A stretch of DNA of 9,676 bases, taken from positions 1-9,676 of the forward strand of contig CAIQND010000701.1 in NCBI GenBank assembly GCA_903873045.1, in the 5' to 3' direction. Numbering within the stretch: the first letter of the stretch is position 1; each line of letters opens with the position of its first letter. The translations under genes were made by a program, and so were the position numbers. The notes beneath the pieces are model-generated. The model was not told the DNA's origin. It made no database searches and worked only from the letters and a program-made list of their open reading frames with translations. This DNA is from an uncultured Methylococcaceae bacterium. Its GTDB lineage: Bacteria > Pseudomonadota > Gammaproteobacteria > Methylococcales > Methylomonadaceae. Of the stretch, positions 1 through 7,401 are shown piece by piece.

Positions 1-1
1 A

Positions 2-2299
2 AAAACGACGATTGATAAAAACCATCAGCAACAAGAGCAACAGCAAATCCGGCTTGAGCAACTGAAAGGGCAGGGCAGTCAACAGCCGCTGGAGGTTTTG
101 TATCAAGAAAAAGACACGCTTGAAGCCAGTGTAAAAGCAGTCAATGGTGCTTTGAATTTGGCTACTCAGGCGCTGGAATTGCAACAGCTGATAAAACAAG
201 ATACGGATAAATTAACCGCTACCGAACAGCTTATTAATAGTGCGACAGAACAATTGCAAACAGCAACGCAGCAACAACTCAATAACGAGCTGGTGCTTGA
301 GGAAGCCAAAAAAGCCCTGGATTTGCTTCAGGCAACTACCCATAAAAATGCCGAACAATTTCGTCAATTATTAAGCAAAGATCAACCGTGTCCGGTTTGT
401 GGTGCGCTTGAACATCCCTTTAAAGGCGATGACAATTCTGGTACCGACCTGCCTGCTTTTTTTAATGAGCAGATAACCGCCCAATCAGGTCGGGTTAAAG
501 AGCTGCAAAGCCTAAAAGAAACACTGATTAAAAACAGTGCGGAATTAAATAAAACGCTTAGCGATGCCTTGGAAACTCAGCGGGATTATGCCGCGTCTTT
601 ACCGCAAGCGCAGACAAAACTGGAATCCTTAGACAAGGACTGGCGTACTTTAGCGCTGCCCGAGAAGCCTGATTGTTCACTGACCGATACGTCTCTTTTA
701 CCGTTACTCAACACGCGCAATGAAAAATTGCTGGGTACTTTGGCGCTGATCAAAACCCAAGAAAAAGCGGCGCTTGAATTACAAAAACAGCTAAAAAAAG
801 CACAAGCGTTGTTTGATGCAACCCAGTTAAAAACAGAGCAATTAGCTAACGACTATACCGAACTGGATAAGCAACTCGCCAAGCACAAAGCCGATCTGGA
901 GTATAGCAGCACCACTGTTTTGCAACAGGAAAAACAACTGCAAGCCATTGTCGAGGTGTTAGAAAGTCCGTTTGCGCAACTGGAAAACTGGCCGGTTTAT
1001 TTACACGGTTCGTTTGCCGAACTTAAAGCCAGCGTGCAAAAATTTCAGCAAACCGAACAAGCACTTGCCAGCGCAACAACCGCGTTGGTTGACATCACGC
1101 ATGAAGAAAAACTGGCGGCGCAGACTTTGGAACAATGCCTGCAACACTATCAAGACAAACAAACTGAAATCCGGCGTAAAACAGAAGAAAAACTAAGCTT
1201 GTCAACCGAGCGGGATGGGGTGTTGCCAAGCTTGGCTTCGGGAGCCAAGTGGTCAGCGGATAATTACGAACAACACATCAATCAAGCCGTGCTCACCGCA
1301 AAAGCGGCTCATCAACAAGCCGTTAACGCCACCACGCAACTTGAAAAAGAGCTGGCAAGCCTTCAACAACAGCAACAACATTGGCAGCTTGAAACCAGTC
1401 GCAGACAAAATAACCGGGAGGCTGCTTTAACCACATTGAATCAGGCACTGGAAAAACACGCGATTACTCTTGAGCAGTTAACCGACTTGCTTAAACACGA
1501 TGAAACCTGGTTGAACGAACAGAAAACCAATAGGCAGATTTTGGAACGGGCTTTGCAGGAAGCAACCACCTTGTTAAAAGTGAAAACCGAGGACTGTCTC
1601 CAGCACCAAAATCATGCCGTTGAGCTAACCGAAGAAGTCGCCCGGCAAACCGCCGAAGAATTACAGTTGCATCAGAAAAATTTGAGTTCACTGAGAGACG
1701 AACAAAATTTTCTGCTTCGGGAAGATGATAAAAAAATCACCGCCAGCAGCCATCTAAAAACCGAACTGGAAACGCAACAAAACCGCTGGCAACAATGGGA
1801 AAGCCTGAATGAATTGATAGGCTCCAGCAATGGCTCAAAATTTCGGGTCTTTGCCCAAAGCTTAACCTTGGAAGCCTTGCTGGCGCACAGCAACCAGCAT
1901 CTTGAAGACTTTGCCAAACGCTACCACTTGCAGCGTGTACCCGGCAGTGATCTGGAATTGCAGATTATAGATCGGGATATGGCCGATGATGTGCGCAGCG
2001 TACACAGCCTGTCCGGTGGCGAAAGCTTTCTGGTCTCGCTGGCGCTGGCCTTGGGACTGGCCTCGCTCTCTTCAAACAGAACCCAAGTTGAATCCCTGTT
2101 TATCGATGAAGGCTTCGGCAGCCTTGACCCTGAAACCCTCGACATCGCCATCGCCAGTCTGGATACCCTGCAAGCCTTGGGCAGAAAAGTCGGTGTAATC
2201 TCCCATGTGCCTATTTTGGTAGAACGCATTGGCGCTAAAGTTGTGGTTGAGAAGCAGGGCGGTGGACGAAGTAGTGTTGTGATTGTTGGTGGGTATTAA
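2..2299 (+). CDS. sbcC: Exonuclease SbcCD subunit C, C-terminal part (5' end outside window)
   Basis: This is the SMC/Rad50-like ATPase subunit of SbcCD, which with SbcD opens and degrades DNA hairpins and protein-blocked ends. The frame is open to the left edge from base 2, so the N-terminal Walker A half is missing; the TTG at 98 is only an internal codon. Numbering from that TTG, a zinc-hook CPVC lies at residues 98-101 (bases 389-400), flanked by long Gln/Glu/Lys-rich coiled coil. The C-terminal ATPase lobe has the ABC signature LSGGES (bases 2009-2026), Walker B SLFIDEG (2093-2113), the D-loop GSLDPET and an ISHV switch histidine. The gene ends in VVIVGGY and a TAA. Its base composition is more GC-rich than the genes that follow, so it probably marks the host side of the island. 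An upstream sbcD is expected but not visible. Confidence 0.95.
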   Translation, partial: KTTIDKNHQQQEQQQIRLEQLKGQGSQQPLEVLYQEKDTLEASVKAVNGALNLATQALELQQLIKQDTDKLTATEQLINSATEQLQTATQQQLNNELVLEEAKKALDLLQATTHKNAEQFRQLLSKDQPCPVCGALEHPFKGDDNSGTDLPAFFNEQITAQSGRVKELQSLKETLIKNSAELNKTLSDALETQRDYAASLPQAQTKLESLDKDWRTLALPEKPDCSLTDTSLLPLLNTRNEKLLGTLALIKTQEKAALELQKQLKKAQALFDATQLKTEQLANDYTELDKQLAKHKADLEYSSTTVLQQEKQLQAIVEVLESPFAQLENWPVYLHGSFAELKASVQKFQQTEQALASATTALVDITHEEKLAAQTLEQCLQHYQDKQTEIRRKTEEKLSLSTERDGVLPSLASGAKWSADNYEQHINQAVLTAKAAHQQAVNATTQLEKELASLQQQQQHWQLETSRRQNNREAALTTLNQALEKHAITLEQLTDLLKHDETWLNEQKTNRQILERALQEATTLLKVKTEDCLQHQNHAVELTEEVARQTAEELQLHQKNLSSLRDEQNFLLREDDKKITASSHLKTELETQQNRWQQWESLNELIGSSNGSKFRVFAQSLTLEALLAHSNQHLEDFAKRYHLQRVPGSDLELQIIDRDMADDVRSVHSLSGGESFLVSLALALGLASLSSNRTQVESLFIDEGFGSLDPETLDIAIASLDTLQALGRKVGVISHVPILVERIGAKVVVEKQGGGRSSVVIVGGY

Positions 2300-2322
2300 G
2301 TTTAGTATTTGTCATGCAGGTT

Positions 2323-2350
2323 ATGTAGTCAGCTATAGTGCAGACTACAT
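2323..2350. repeat. Perfect 8-bp inverted repeat downstream of sbcC
   Basis: ATGTAGTC (2323-2330) and GACTACAT (2343-2350) are exact reverse complements separated by 12 bases. The hairpin would be modest in strength and no run of T follows, so it is not a standard terminator. It could be a regulator site or chance. Confidence 0.45.
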
Positions 2351-2409
2351 GCTATCCAACTAAGAAAACTAGGCGCAAGGTTTTGTTAGTGTTTGATAGC
2401 AAGTATCCT

Positions 2410-2440
2410 ATAAACTATGCGGACTTTCATCATAGTTTAT
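2410..2440. promoter_or_regulatory. Perfect 10-bp inverted repeat, possible operator of the 2465-4007 pair
   Basis: ATAAACTATG (2410-2419) and CATAGTTTAT (2431-2440) are exact reverse complements separated by 11 bases. The centre-to-centre distance of the arms is 21 bases, about two helical turns, which would suit a dimeric DNA-binding protein on one face of the helix. It ends 24 bases before the ATG at 2465. A role as an operator or as a hairpin in the leader RNA is inference. Confidence 0.45.
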
Positions 2441-2464
2441 TAAACTTCCCTAACGATTAAAAAT

Positions 2465-2842
2465 ATGTGGTTCAACGATTTTCCTGAGCAATGTCCACCA
2501 GTTGATGCACGGCAAGATAAATTTGAAGTATTTAGACTCGTATCAAATAGTCCTCCTACTTCAAACGATTTTCTCCCAACAATCAAGGAATCCCCTCACC
2601 GCAAATTTTCAGATGATATTTTGTGCAATGCACACGGAGTTTCAGTATTTAAAAAAATCGATGACATACTAAGGAAGCGCGAAGCTTATAAACCCTTACG
2701 ACAAAAGAAGGTAGCGCGTGGCATCATTATGCGGAATGATGGATTAGTAAAGGAAACTGGTGGAGAATCTCATGTAACTTGGTGGCTTAAAACTAAAGAG
2801 CCACATAAAACGTTCAGCGAGGTGAAAAATGACACAAAATAA
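2465..2842 (+). CDS. Small hypothetical protein, 125 residues, first gene of an overlapping pair
   Basis: I do not recognise a characterised family. The protein is soluble-looking, with no signal peptide or membrane segment. It starts with a tryptophan/proline-rich stretch (WFNDFPEQCPP, residues 2-12). A central segment has Cys54 and His57 followed by GVSVF (58-62), then a basic stretch (Lys/Arg-rich, 63-85), and near the C-terminus SHVTWW (102-107). These look like conserved landmarks of a small family that I recall being found next to DUF6575 proteins, but I cannot confirm that here. The ATG at 2465 is chosen because an in-frame TAA at 2441 leaves no good earlier start; the bases before it (AT-rich) show no clear ribosome binding site. 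The last 14 bases overlap the next gene, so the two are almost certainly co-transcribed and translationally coupled. Confidence 0.7.
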   Translation: MWFNDFPEQCPPVDARQDKFEVFRLVSNSPPTSNDFLPTIKESPHRKFSDDILCNAHGVSVFKKIDDILRKREAYKPLRQKKVARGIIMRNDGLVKETGGESHVTWWLKTKEPHKTFSEVKNDTK

Positions 2843-4007
2843 TTACCTCAATAACCTCATAAAAGACTTAACGCCTATAGAGGTTTTCGATTATTACGAC
2901 GGCCCTAGATTCTACAGTTGCCGCGACAAAGTTGGTCAAGTTTTCTTGGTCTATTGGATCGACGAAACAGATGACTATGACTCATGGCTATATCTGCGCG
3001 TCAGCTCAGAACGTTATTCATCTTTAAAAAGCGGAAATATATCTATTGCAAAAACTCTTAGCACCCCAGAGGAAGGCTTTGCATTTGTTGTAAATAATTA
3101 TGGGGCTCGTTTTTCCATAGAAGAAATATCAACTGTGAACATTGAGCCTGACTGGCTTCCGCCAATCGATCGTTATTTGAGTTTGCATGAATCAGCCTTG
3201 CTGACAAAAACATTACCGGAAAAAACTTTGTCCGCCGTCGAGATCGCGAAGCGCTCAAACAGACAAGTTATCGATGTGGCATTTGATAAGCAGAGCAATA
3301 CATACGAAATGGGCTGTGGAAAGCTTGGTAGGTTACTCGACTCATTTCAAAACGTTATCTATGCATTAGCCTGCGATTCAATGTCTAGTGTCCGTCGTGT
3401 CCCAGAAAATATAAAGTTTAACAGTGAAGTACTAGTTACGGGCTTATTTGCAAGCTCATTTGGTGTTCGTCTACAATCAAGATGTGGCGACGTTTTTTCT
3501 AATGACGAAACAGCAAGTGAAATAGAAAATCTCGCGAAATTAATTTCCATTCTGGAAAATCCAGAGAAAGTGCCAGAAGTACTTCATAGTTTCAATATTC
3601 TTGCGAGAAGCCGATTTAAACACCTTTTGCAAGTACTAGTAAATTCGGAGGTATCGATAAAAGTTGACTGGGGATCTCCTTCCGGAAGAGCTTTGCAATC
3701 TAAAGCATCTTTTAACGAAATATTGCGAGCATTACAAAAATTAGAGGAAACGGACGAAGCCACCACAGATACAGTAAAACGGCCAGCAAACTTGGTAGGA
3801 GTGGATGTGCAAAGCGACTTCTTTGCATTGATAGTTGAAGGGAATGAAATAATAAAAGGAAAGTTATCAGAGGGCGCCTCAAAACGAAACTTTGATATTC
3901 CTAGTCAAATTATTGCCGAACTTAAGGCATCGTGTGTAATAGATCCCCTCACAGATAAGGAAAAGTGGTCATATGTCCTTGTTGATTTTGAAAAGCAAGC
4001 CTTGTAG
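2829..4007 (+). CDS. Hypothetical protein, DUF6575-like N-terminus, 392 residues
   Basis: The first ~110 residues (around YYDGPRFYSCRDK at 22-34, then VYWID and WLYLRVSSERYSSLKSG) match my memory of the DUF6575 domain, a small beta-rich domain of unknown function; the name is recollection and not a search result. Residues 115-392 are a second region I cannot assign. It is mixed alpha/beta and has no Walker, HNH, PD-(D/E)xK or HTH motif that I can see. No membrane segment is evident. The ATG at 2829 follows GAGGTG (2819-2824) with a four-base gap, a good ribosome binding site lying inside the upstream gene, which supports coupled translation. Base composition is intermediate between sbcC and the AT-rich genes to the right. 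A defence or toxin-antitoxin-like role is suggested only by its place next to known defence genes. Confidence 0.8.
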   Translation: MTQNNYLNNLIKDLTPIEVFDYYDGPRFYSCRDKVGQVFLVYWIDETDDYDSWLYLRVSSERYSSLKSGNISIAKTLSTPEEGFAFVVNNYGARFSIEEISTVNIEPDWLPPIDRYLSLHESALLTKTLPEKTLSAVEIAKRSNRQVIDVAFDKQSNTYEMGCGKLGRLLDSFQNVIYALACDSMSSVRRVPENIKFNSEVLVTGLFASSFGVRLQSRCGDVFSNDETASEIENLAKLISILENPEKVPEVLHSFNILARSRFKHLLQVLVNSEVSIKVDWGSPSGRALQSKASFNEILRALQKLEETDEATTDTVKRPANLVGVDVQSDFFALIVEGNEIIKGKLSEGASKRNFDIPSQIIAELKASCVIDPLTDKEKWSYVLVDFEKQAL

Positions 4008-4137
4008 GCAACAGCTTCATCATTGCTCGACATTATGATATTGACTAACGCTATTTAATTGCCAGTCATGTAGGGCAACATCTTTTCGTTGGCCAACATT
4101 CAACGGTCAAAATCAGAATATCGAGAGGATTTTTTCA

Positions 4138-4254
4138 ATGCCATTCGTGCGTTCTAACGCGAAAATGTCGGGCACGAAAAGCATGTGTCCGACTTACCTG
4201 GCTGATTCCAATCTCCTGATTGGGACCGTGGCAATTATTAATCAAGTTGGCTAG
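4138..4254 (+). CDS. Possible 38-codon leader ORF upstream of the DUF4297 gene
   Basis: An ATG at 4138 is preceded by GAGAGGA (4123-4129) with eight bases between, the best ribosome binding site in this part of the window. The frame reads MPFVRSNAKM and ends ...INQVG with TAG at 4252-4254. The G of that stop is the first base of the GTG at 4254, the earliest start of the DUF4297 gene, giving a TAGTG overlap typical of translational coupling. Against a real peptide: the frame runs through two hairpins that look like repeat DNA, and the peptide has no recognisable features. It may be a leader peptide, a small unknown gene, or a chance frame across a repeat. Confidence 0.25.
   Translation: MPFVRSNAKMSGTKSMCPTYLADSNLLIGTVAIINQVG
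4167..4193. repeat. 9-bp hairpin, possible interspersed (REP-like) repeat
   Basis: GTCGGGCAC (4167-4175) pairs with GTGTCCGAC (4185-4193) over nine positions with one G-U pair, around a nine-base loop. The stem is much more GC-rich than the genes to its right, and no T-tract follows. This form is like short palindromic repeats scattered between genes in many gammaproteobacteria; only a genome-wide count can confirm that. Confidence 0.45.
4206..4225. repeat. 8-bp tight hairpin upstream of the DUF4297 gene
   Basis: TTCCAATC (4206-4213) and GATTGGGA (4218-4225) form an eight-pair stem with one G-U pair around a four-base loop. The inner six pairs are perfect. It lies 28 bases before the GTG at 4254. 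Without a T-run it is not a standard terminator; it could act in RNA processing, attenuation or as part of a repeat together with the neighbouring hairpin. Confidence 0.4.
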
Positions 4255-5471
4255 TGGGAAAAATGAAAGATAGAACAGCAATAAGCACAATTAAAGGATA
4301 TTTTTACCAGTTTGATTACACTATTCTTAAGCTTTTAGAGCTGCCACTAGATACAGACAACATTCTAGTTGAAGGCATTGAAGATGTAGATATTAAAACG
4401 GCGACCGAAGAAACAGCTATTCAATGTAAATATTACGAACATACAGAATACAATCATTCAGTAATTGCAAAACCAATTCAGCTTATGCTTGACCATTTTA
4501 AAGAAGTAAAAAGTGGTACAAAGCAGAAAGTAAGTTATTGTCTATATGGGTATTTTCAATCGGGACAACATAAACTTTTACCATCAATAGACATTGTTTT
4601 TCTCAAGGAAAACTTTCTTACTTACTCAAAAAATAAAGTAACTTATCAACATTACATCACGCATGGACTGAGTGATGCAGATTTAACTGAATTTTTATCA
4701 ATACTGAAAATTGACATTAATGCCCAAGAATACCATGTGCAATTGGAAAAAATATTTAAGCTTCTAATGACTCAATTTTCTTGCAGCCGATTTCAAGCAG
4801 AAGCATTTTTCTACAACAATGCTATTAAATTCATTAAAGATGTTTCTGTTCAAGGTGATATAGCAAACAGAAAAGTAGTACAGAAGGATTTTCTTAGCAA
4901 GATCAATACTAAAAAAATTCTTTTTAATGAATGGTATATTCAAATTAAAGGAGAAAAAGCCCATTACAACAACTTACGAAAAGAATATTTTGGGAATATT
5001 AATGTACTTTACCGAGAACGCTTCTTTTTATTTGAAATAGATAACGGTAGTTATTCAAGACAAGAGGTTAAAGACCTCTTAATGTTGCTAATCAAAAATT
5101 ATACAAAAATAAAAAGTCAACCTGATCCATTCTGTCCTTATGTATATTTTCAAAATATGTCGGATGCAGAATTAATTGAACTAAAAAAAGACCTTATAGC
5201 AGACGATATTTTGCTAATCGATGGTTTTGATTTTGAAGGAGCAGAATTTAATCATAACTCCTTGCACAAAAAACCAAGTTCGGCGCATCCTATAAAAATT
5301 AAATTCCTAAATAAATTGGATTATCTGAAACACTTATTGGTACTTACTGACAGAAAAGCCGAAATTTATCAGTTCTATTTTAAAAATGAAATGCTTATGA
5401 ACGAGAGTGCTTCTATAAAAGAGGTGAAAATTCAGATCAATAATTTTAATCACATTAAAAAGATAATATAA
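4254..5471 (+). CDS. DUF4297-family (Cap4-like) nuclease of a DUF4297-HerA defence pair
   Basis: The N-terminus carries the DUF4297/Cap4-type nuclease pattern: an opening DRTAISTIKGYFYQFDYTIL (residues 6-25), then VEGIEDVDI (39-47) and IQCKYY (56-61). Glu40, Asp44/Asp46 and Gln57-x-Lys59 would form a PD-(D/E)xK-type metal-dependent DNA-cleavage site, with Gln in the usual Glu place. The rest (about 90-405) is rich in Lys, Asn and Phe, and I recognise no further domain; in this family the C-terminal part is thought to bind the partner or sense the trigger. The start is uncertain: GTG at 4254 overlaps the leader ORF stop, while ATG at 4263 gives MKDRTAIS, closer to what I expect of the family. 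The gene is clearly AT-rich. It ends three bases before the HerA-type gene, so the two form one transcript and very likely one complex. Confidence 0.85.
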   Translation: MGKMKDRTAISTIKGYFYQFDYTILKLLELPLDTDNILVEGIEDVDIKTATEETAIQCKYYEHTEYNHSVIAKPIQLMLDHFKEVKSGTKQKVSYCLYGYFQSGQHKLLPSIDIVFLKENFLTYSKNKVTYQHYITHGLSDADLTEFLSILKIDINAQEYHVQLEKIFKLLMTQFSCSRFQAEAFFYNNAIKFIKDVSVQGDIANRKVVQKDFLSKINTKKILFNEWYIQIKGEKAHYNNLRKEYFGNINVLYRERFFLFEIDNGSYSRQEVKDLLMLLIKNYTKIKSQPDPFCPYVYFQNMSDAELIELKKDLIADDILLIDGFDFEGAEFNHNSLHKKPSSAHPIKIKFLNKLDYLKHLLVLTDRKAEIYQFYFKNEMLMNESASIKEVKIQINNFNHIKKII

Positions 5472-5474
5472 CTC

Positions 5475-7319
5475 ATGGAAAATCATATAGACGAACAAAA
5501 TGCACTGGTTGTAGCGGTATTTCCTGACAAAGTAAAAATTGTTGTGAAAGATTTGGATATTTTTAAGAACATAGATGAAACGCTAAAAGTGGGGTCATAT
5601 TTAAAAATTGAAGACAACGAAAACGCAAGCTTAATAGCCATAATAGAAAATTTTCAGATCACATTGAGGGAAACAAAGGATGAACATGGAAAACCTAAAT
5701 TCGAAAGAGATCATGTGATTGAAGCGTTTCCGCTTGGTGTACTAAAAGATGGGCAATTTGAGCGAGGTGGAGATTCGCTGGCAATTCCCCCAAAAGATGT
5801 CGTTCCTGCAACAATTGAAGAAATTAAAAAGATATATGAGGAATCTGTAGTTAAAAATGAAAGATTTTGTTTTTCAACGCTGTCTTCTAATCCGTCAGTA
5901 AAAGTTCCAGTTAATGGTAATAAATTCTTTAATAAGCATATTGCAATCGTAGGTTCAACAGGCTCTGGTAAATCGCATACTTTATCAACGATAATTCAAA
6001 AAGCTGTAGCTGAACAAAGTGAGGAGCTTACGTTAAAAAATTCTAAAATAGTGGACAAAAAAAATAAATTTACATTAAACAACTCTCATGTGATTATTTT
6101 TGACATTCACTCAGAATATAAATCTGCTTTTCCAGATGCTAACTTTATAGACATTAATAACTTGGTTTTACCTTATTGGCTGTTAAATAGTGAAGAACTT
6201 GAAGAAATTCTTTTGGATACTGGAGAGCGGGATAACTACAACCAATCTTCAGTCTTTAGAAAATTGGTTACTGAAAACAAAAAGAAACATAATCCGAACC
6301 AACTCAAAGTTTTCTATGATACGCCGCTTTTTTTTGATATTAATGAGTTGCAGAATGCTCTCTTTAATTACAAAGAAGAAACAAAAAATTCAAAAGCATC
6401 AAATCGTTTTATGATAAACGATAGCACTTATATTTGTAAGGATTCAAGCACAACCCCAGAAAGTGGTGTTTTATTAACCGAAGATGAAAAAATTCAGAAA
6501 TATTTTGAACAGGAATGGTGTTTTTATCCGACAAAAAGTCAGAATATCACCAAAGGTGATTATGCAGATGGTACATTAGATAAGTTTTTTGTCCGTTTTC
6601 AAGAGAAAATAAACCAAGACAGGTTAACTTTTCTTTTTGGCGATAATTCCAAGACAATATCTTTCGAAGATACCCTAGCTAAATTAATGGGTTACTCGAT
6701 TACTAAAAACTCAAATGTTACTGTAATTGACTTAAGCGGAATCCCCTTTGAGGTTTTAAGTATTACCGTTTCTCTTATTTCTCGGTTGATTTTTGAATAT
6801 GGTTATTTTTACAAACGAATGAGAAATAAGGCTGATCCAACAGAAAAAATCAATAATGACATACCTATCTTACTGGTTTACGAAGAAGCTCATAAATATG
6901 TTCCCAATAGCGATCTCGTAAAATACAGGTCATCAAAAAAATCCATAGAAAGGATTGCCAAAGAAGGAAGAAAATACGGCGTAACACTTTTACTTGCCAG
7001 CCAAAGACCATCGGAAATTTCAGAAACAATTTTCTCACAATGCAATAATTTTATTGCCATGCGCTTAACTAATCCTGTTGACCAAGGCTATATAAAAAAA
7101 CTATTGCCAGATACTTTGGGTTCATTAATTGACAAAATGTCATCCCTAAAACAAGGCGAAGCTATATTGGTTGGAGAAGCTATTATTTTGCCGTCTGTTG
7201 TTCAGATTGACCCTTGTGTATCACCGCCGTCATCAAACGATATTCCTTATTGGGAATTATGGAAAGATGAATGGAAGGAGATGGATATAAATGAAATAAA
7301 AGATGAGTGGTACAAGTGA
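5475..7319 (+). CDS. HerA-type ATPase/translocase of a DUF4297-HerA defence pair
   Basis: This is a FtsK/HerA-superfamily ATPase, expected to form a hexameric ring that moves or clamps DNA. A beta-rich N-terminal segment (about 10-130) fits the HAS-barrel of HerA proteins. Walker A is GSTGSGKSHT (160-169, catalytic Lys166), followed by a strand ending FDIHSEY (209-215). Walker B is PILLVYEEAH (464-473, acidic pair Glu470-Glu471), and the motif LLLASQRPSEI (506-516) is the usual HerA sensor region. Between Walker A and B lies a long Lys/Asn-rich insertion (about 240-400). The 614-residue length fits the HerA partners of defence nucleases. ATG at 5475 sits three bases after the DUF4297 stop with no strong ribosome binding site, so re-initiation is likely. 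Known DUF4297-HerA pairs protect against phage; that this one does so is inference from architecture. Confidence 0.9.
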   Translation: MENHIDEQNALVVAVFPDKVKIVVKDLDIFKNIDETLKVGSYLKIEDNENASLIAIIENFQITLRETKDEHGKPKFERDHVIEAFPLGVLKDGQFERGGDSLAIPPKDVVPATIEEIKKIYEESVVKNERFCFSTLSSNPSVKVPVNGNKFFNKHIAIVGSTGSGKSHTLSTIIQKAVAEQSEELTLKNSKIVDKKNKFTLNNSHVIIFDIHSEYKSAFPDANFIDINNLVLPYWLLNSEELEEILLDTGERDNYNQSSVFRKLVTENKKKHNPNQLKVFYDTPLFFDINELQNALFNYKEETKNSKASNRFMINDSTYICKDSSTTPESGVLLTEDEKIQKYFEQEWCFYPTKSQNITKGDYADGTLDKFFVRFQEKINQDRLTFLFGDNSKTISFEDTLAKLMGYSITKNSNVTVIDLSGIPFEVLSITVSLISRLIFEYGYFYKRMRNKADPTEKINNDIPILLVYEEAHKYVPNSDLVKYRSSKKSIERIAKEGRKYGVTLLLASQRPSEISETIFSQCNNFIAMRLTNPVDQGYIKKLLPDTLGSLIDKMSSLKQGEAILVGEAIILPSVVQIDPCVSPPSSNDIPYWELWKDEWKEMDINEIKDEWYK

Positions 7320-7401
7320 TAAAAGACTTTAGGGTGCGCTGCCTCTATGTATCTGGCTCAGATGCTTCAACTTCAGGTAATCTATCGTCAACCTAATATT
7401 T

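Larger units (their letters stand above)
2300..2464. other. Intergenic region between sbcC and the 2465 gene
   Basis: This non-coding gap holds two perfect inverted repeats, listed separately. No T-rich tract follows either one, so I see no convincing intrinsic terminator for sbcC. A TTGATA at 2393-2398 could be a -35 element, but the matching -10 position 17 bases on (TATGCG at 2416) is poor and lies inside the second repeat. The promoter of the following gene probably lies here, but I cannot place it with confidence. Confidence 0.5.
4008..4253. other. Spacer with palindrome, hairpins and a possible leader ORF
   Basis: This 246-base gap is less AT-rich than the nuclease and ATPase genes that follow. 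It holds a perfect 10-bp palindrome GTTGGCCAAC (4088-4097), two hairpins, and a short reading frame with a strong ribosome binding site (all but the palindrome listed separately). TTGACT at 4041-4046 resembles a -35 element, but I find no acceptable -10 at the right distance. The promoter of the DUF4297-HerA module probably lies in this gap. Confidence 0.5.

Noticed and set aside
98..100. TTG as the start of the SbcC gene
   Set aside because: The same frame continues without a stop to the left edge and the SbcC family requires a long N-terminal part with Walker A, so this TTG is internal.
1491..2229. Long minus-strand frames inside sbcC
   Set aside because: They lie opposite a clearly conserved ATPase domain and show no family features; they are by-products of its codon use.
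2323..2350. Intrinsic terminator for sbcC
   Set aside because: The inverted repeat is AT-containing and short, has a 12-base loop and is not followed by a run of T.
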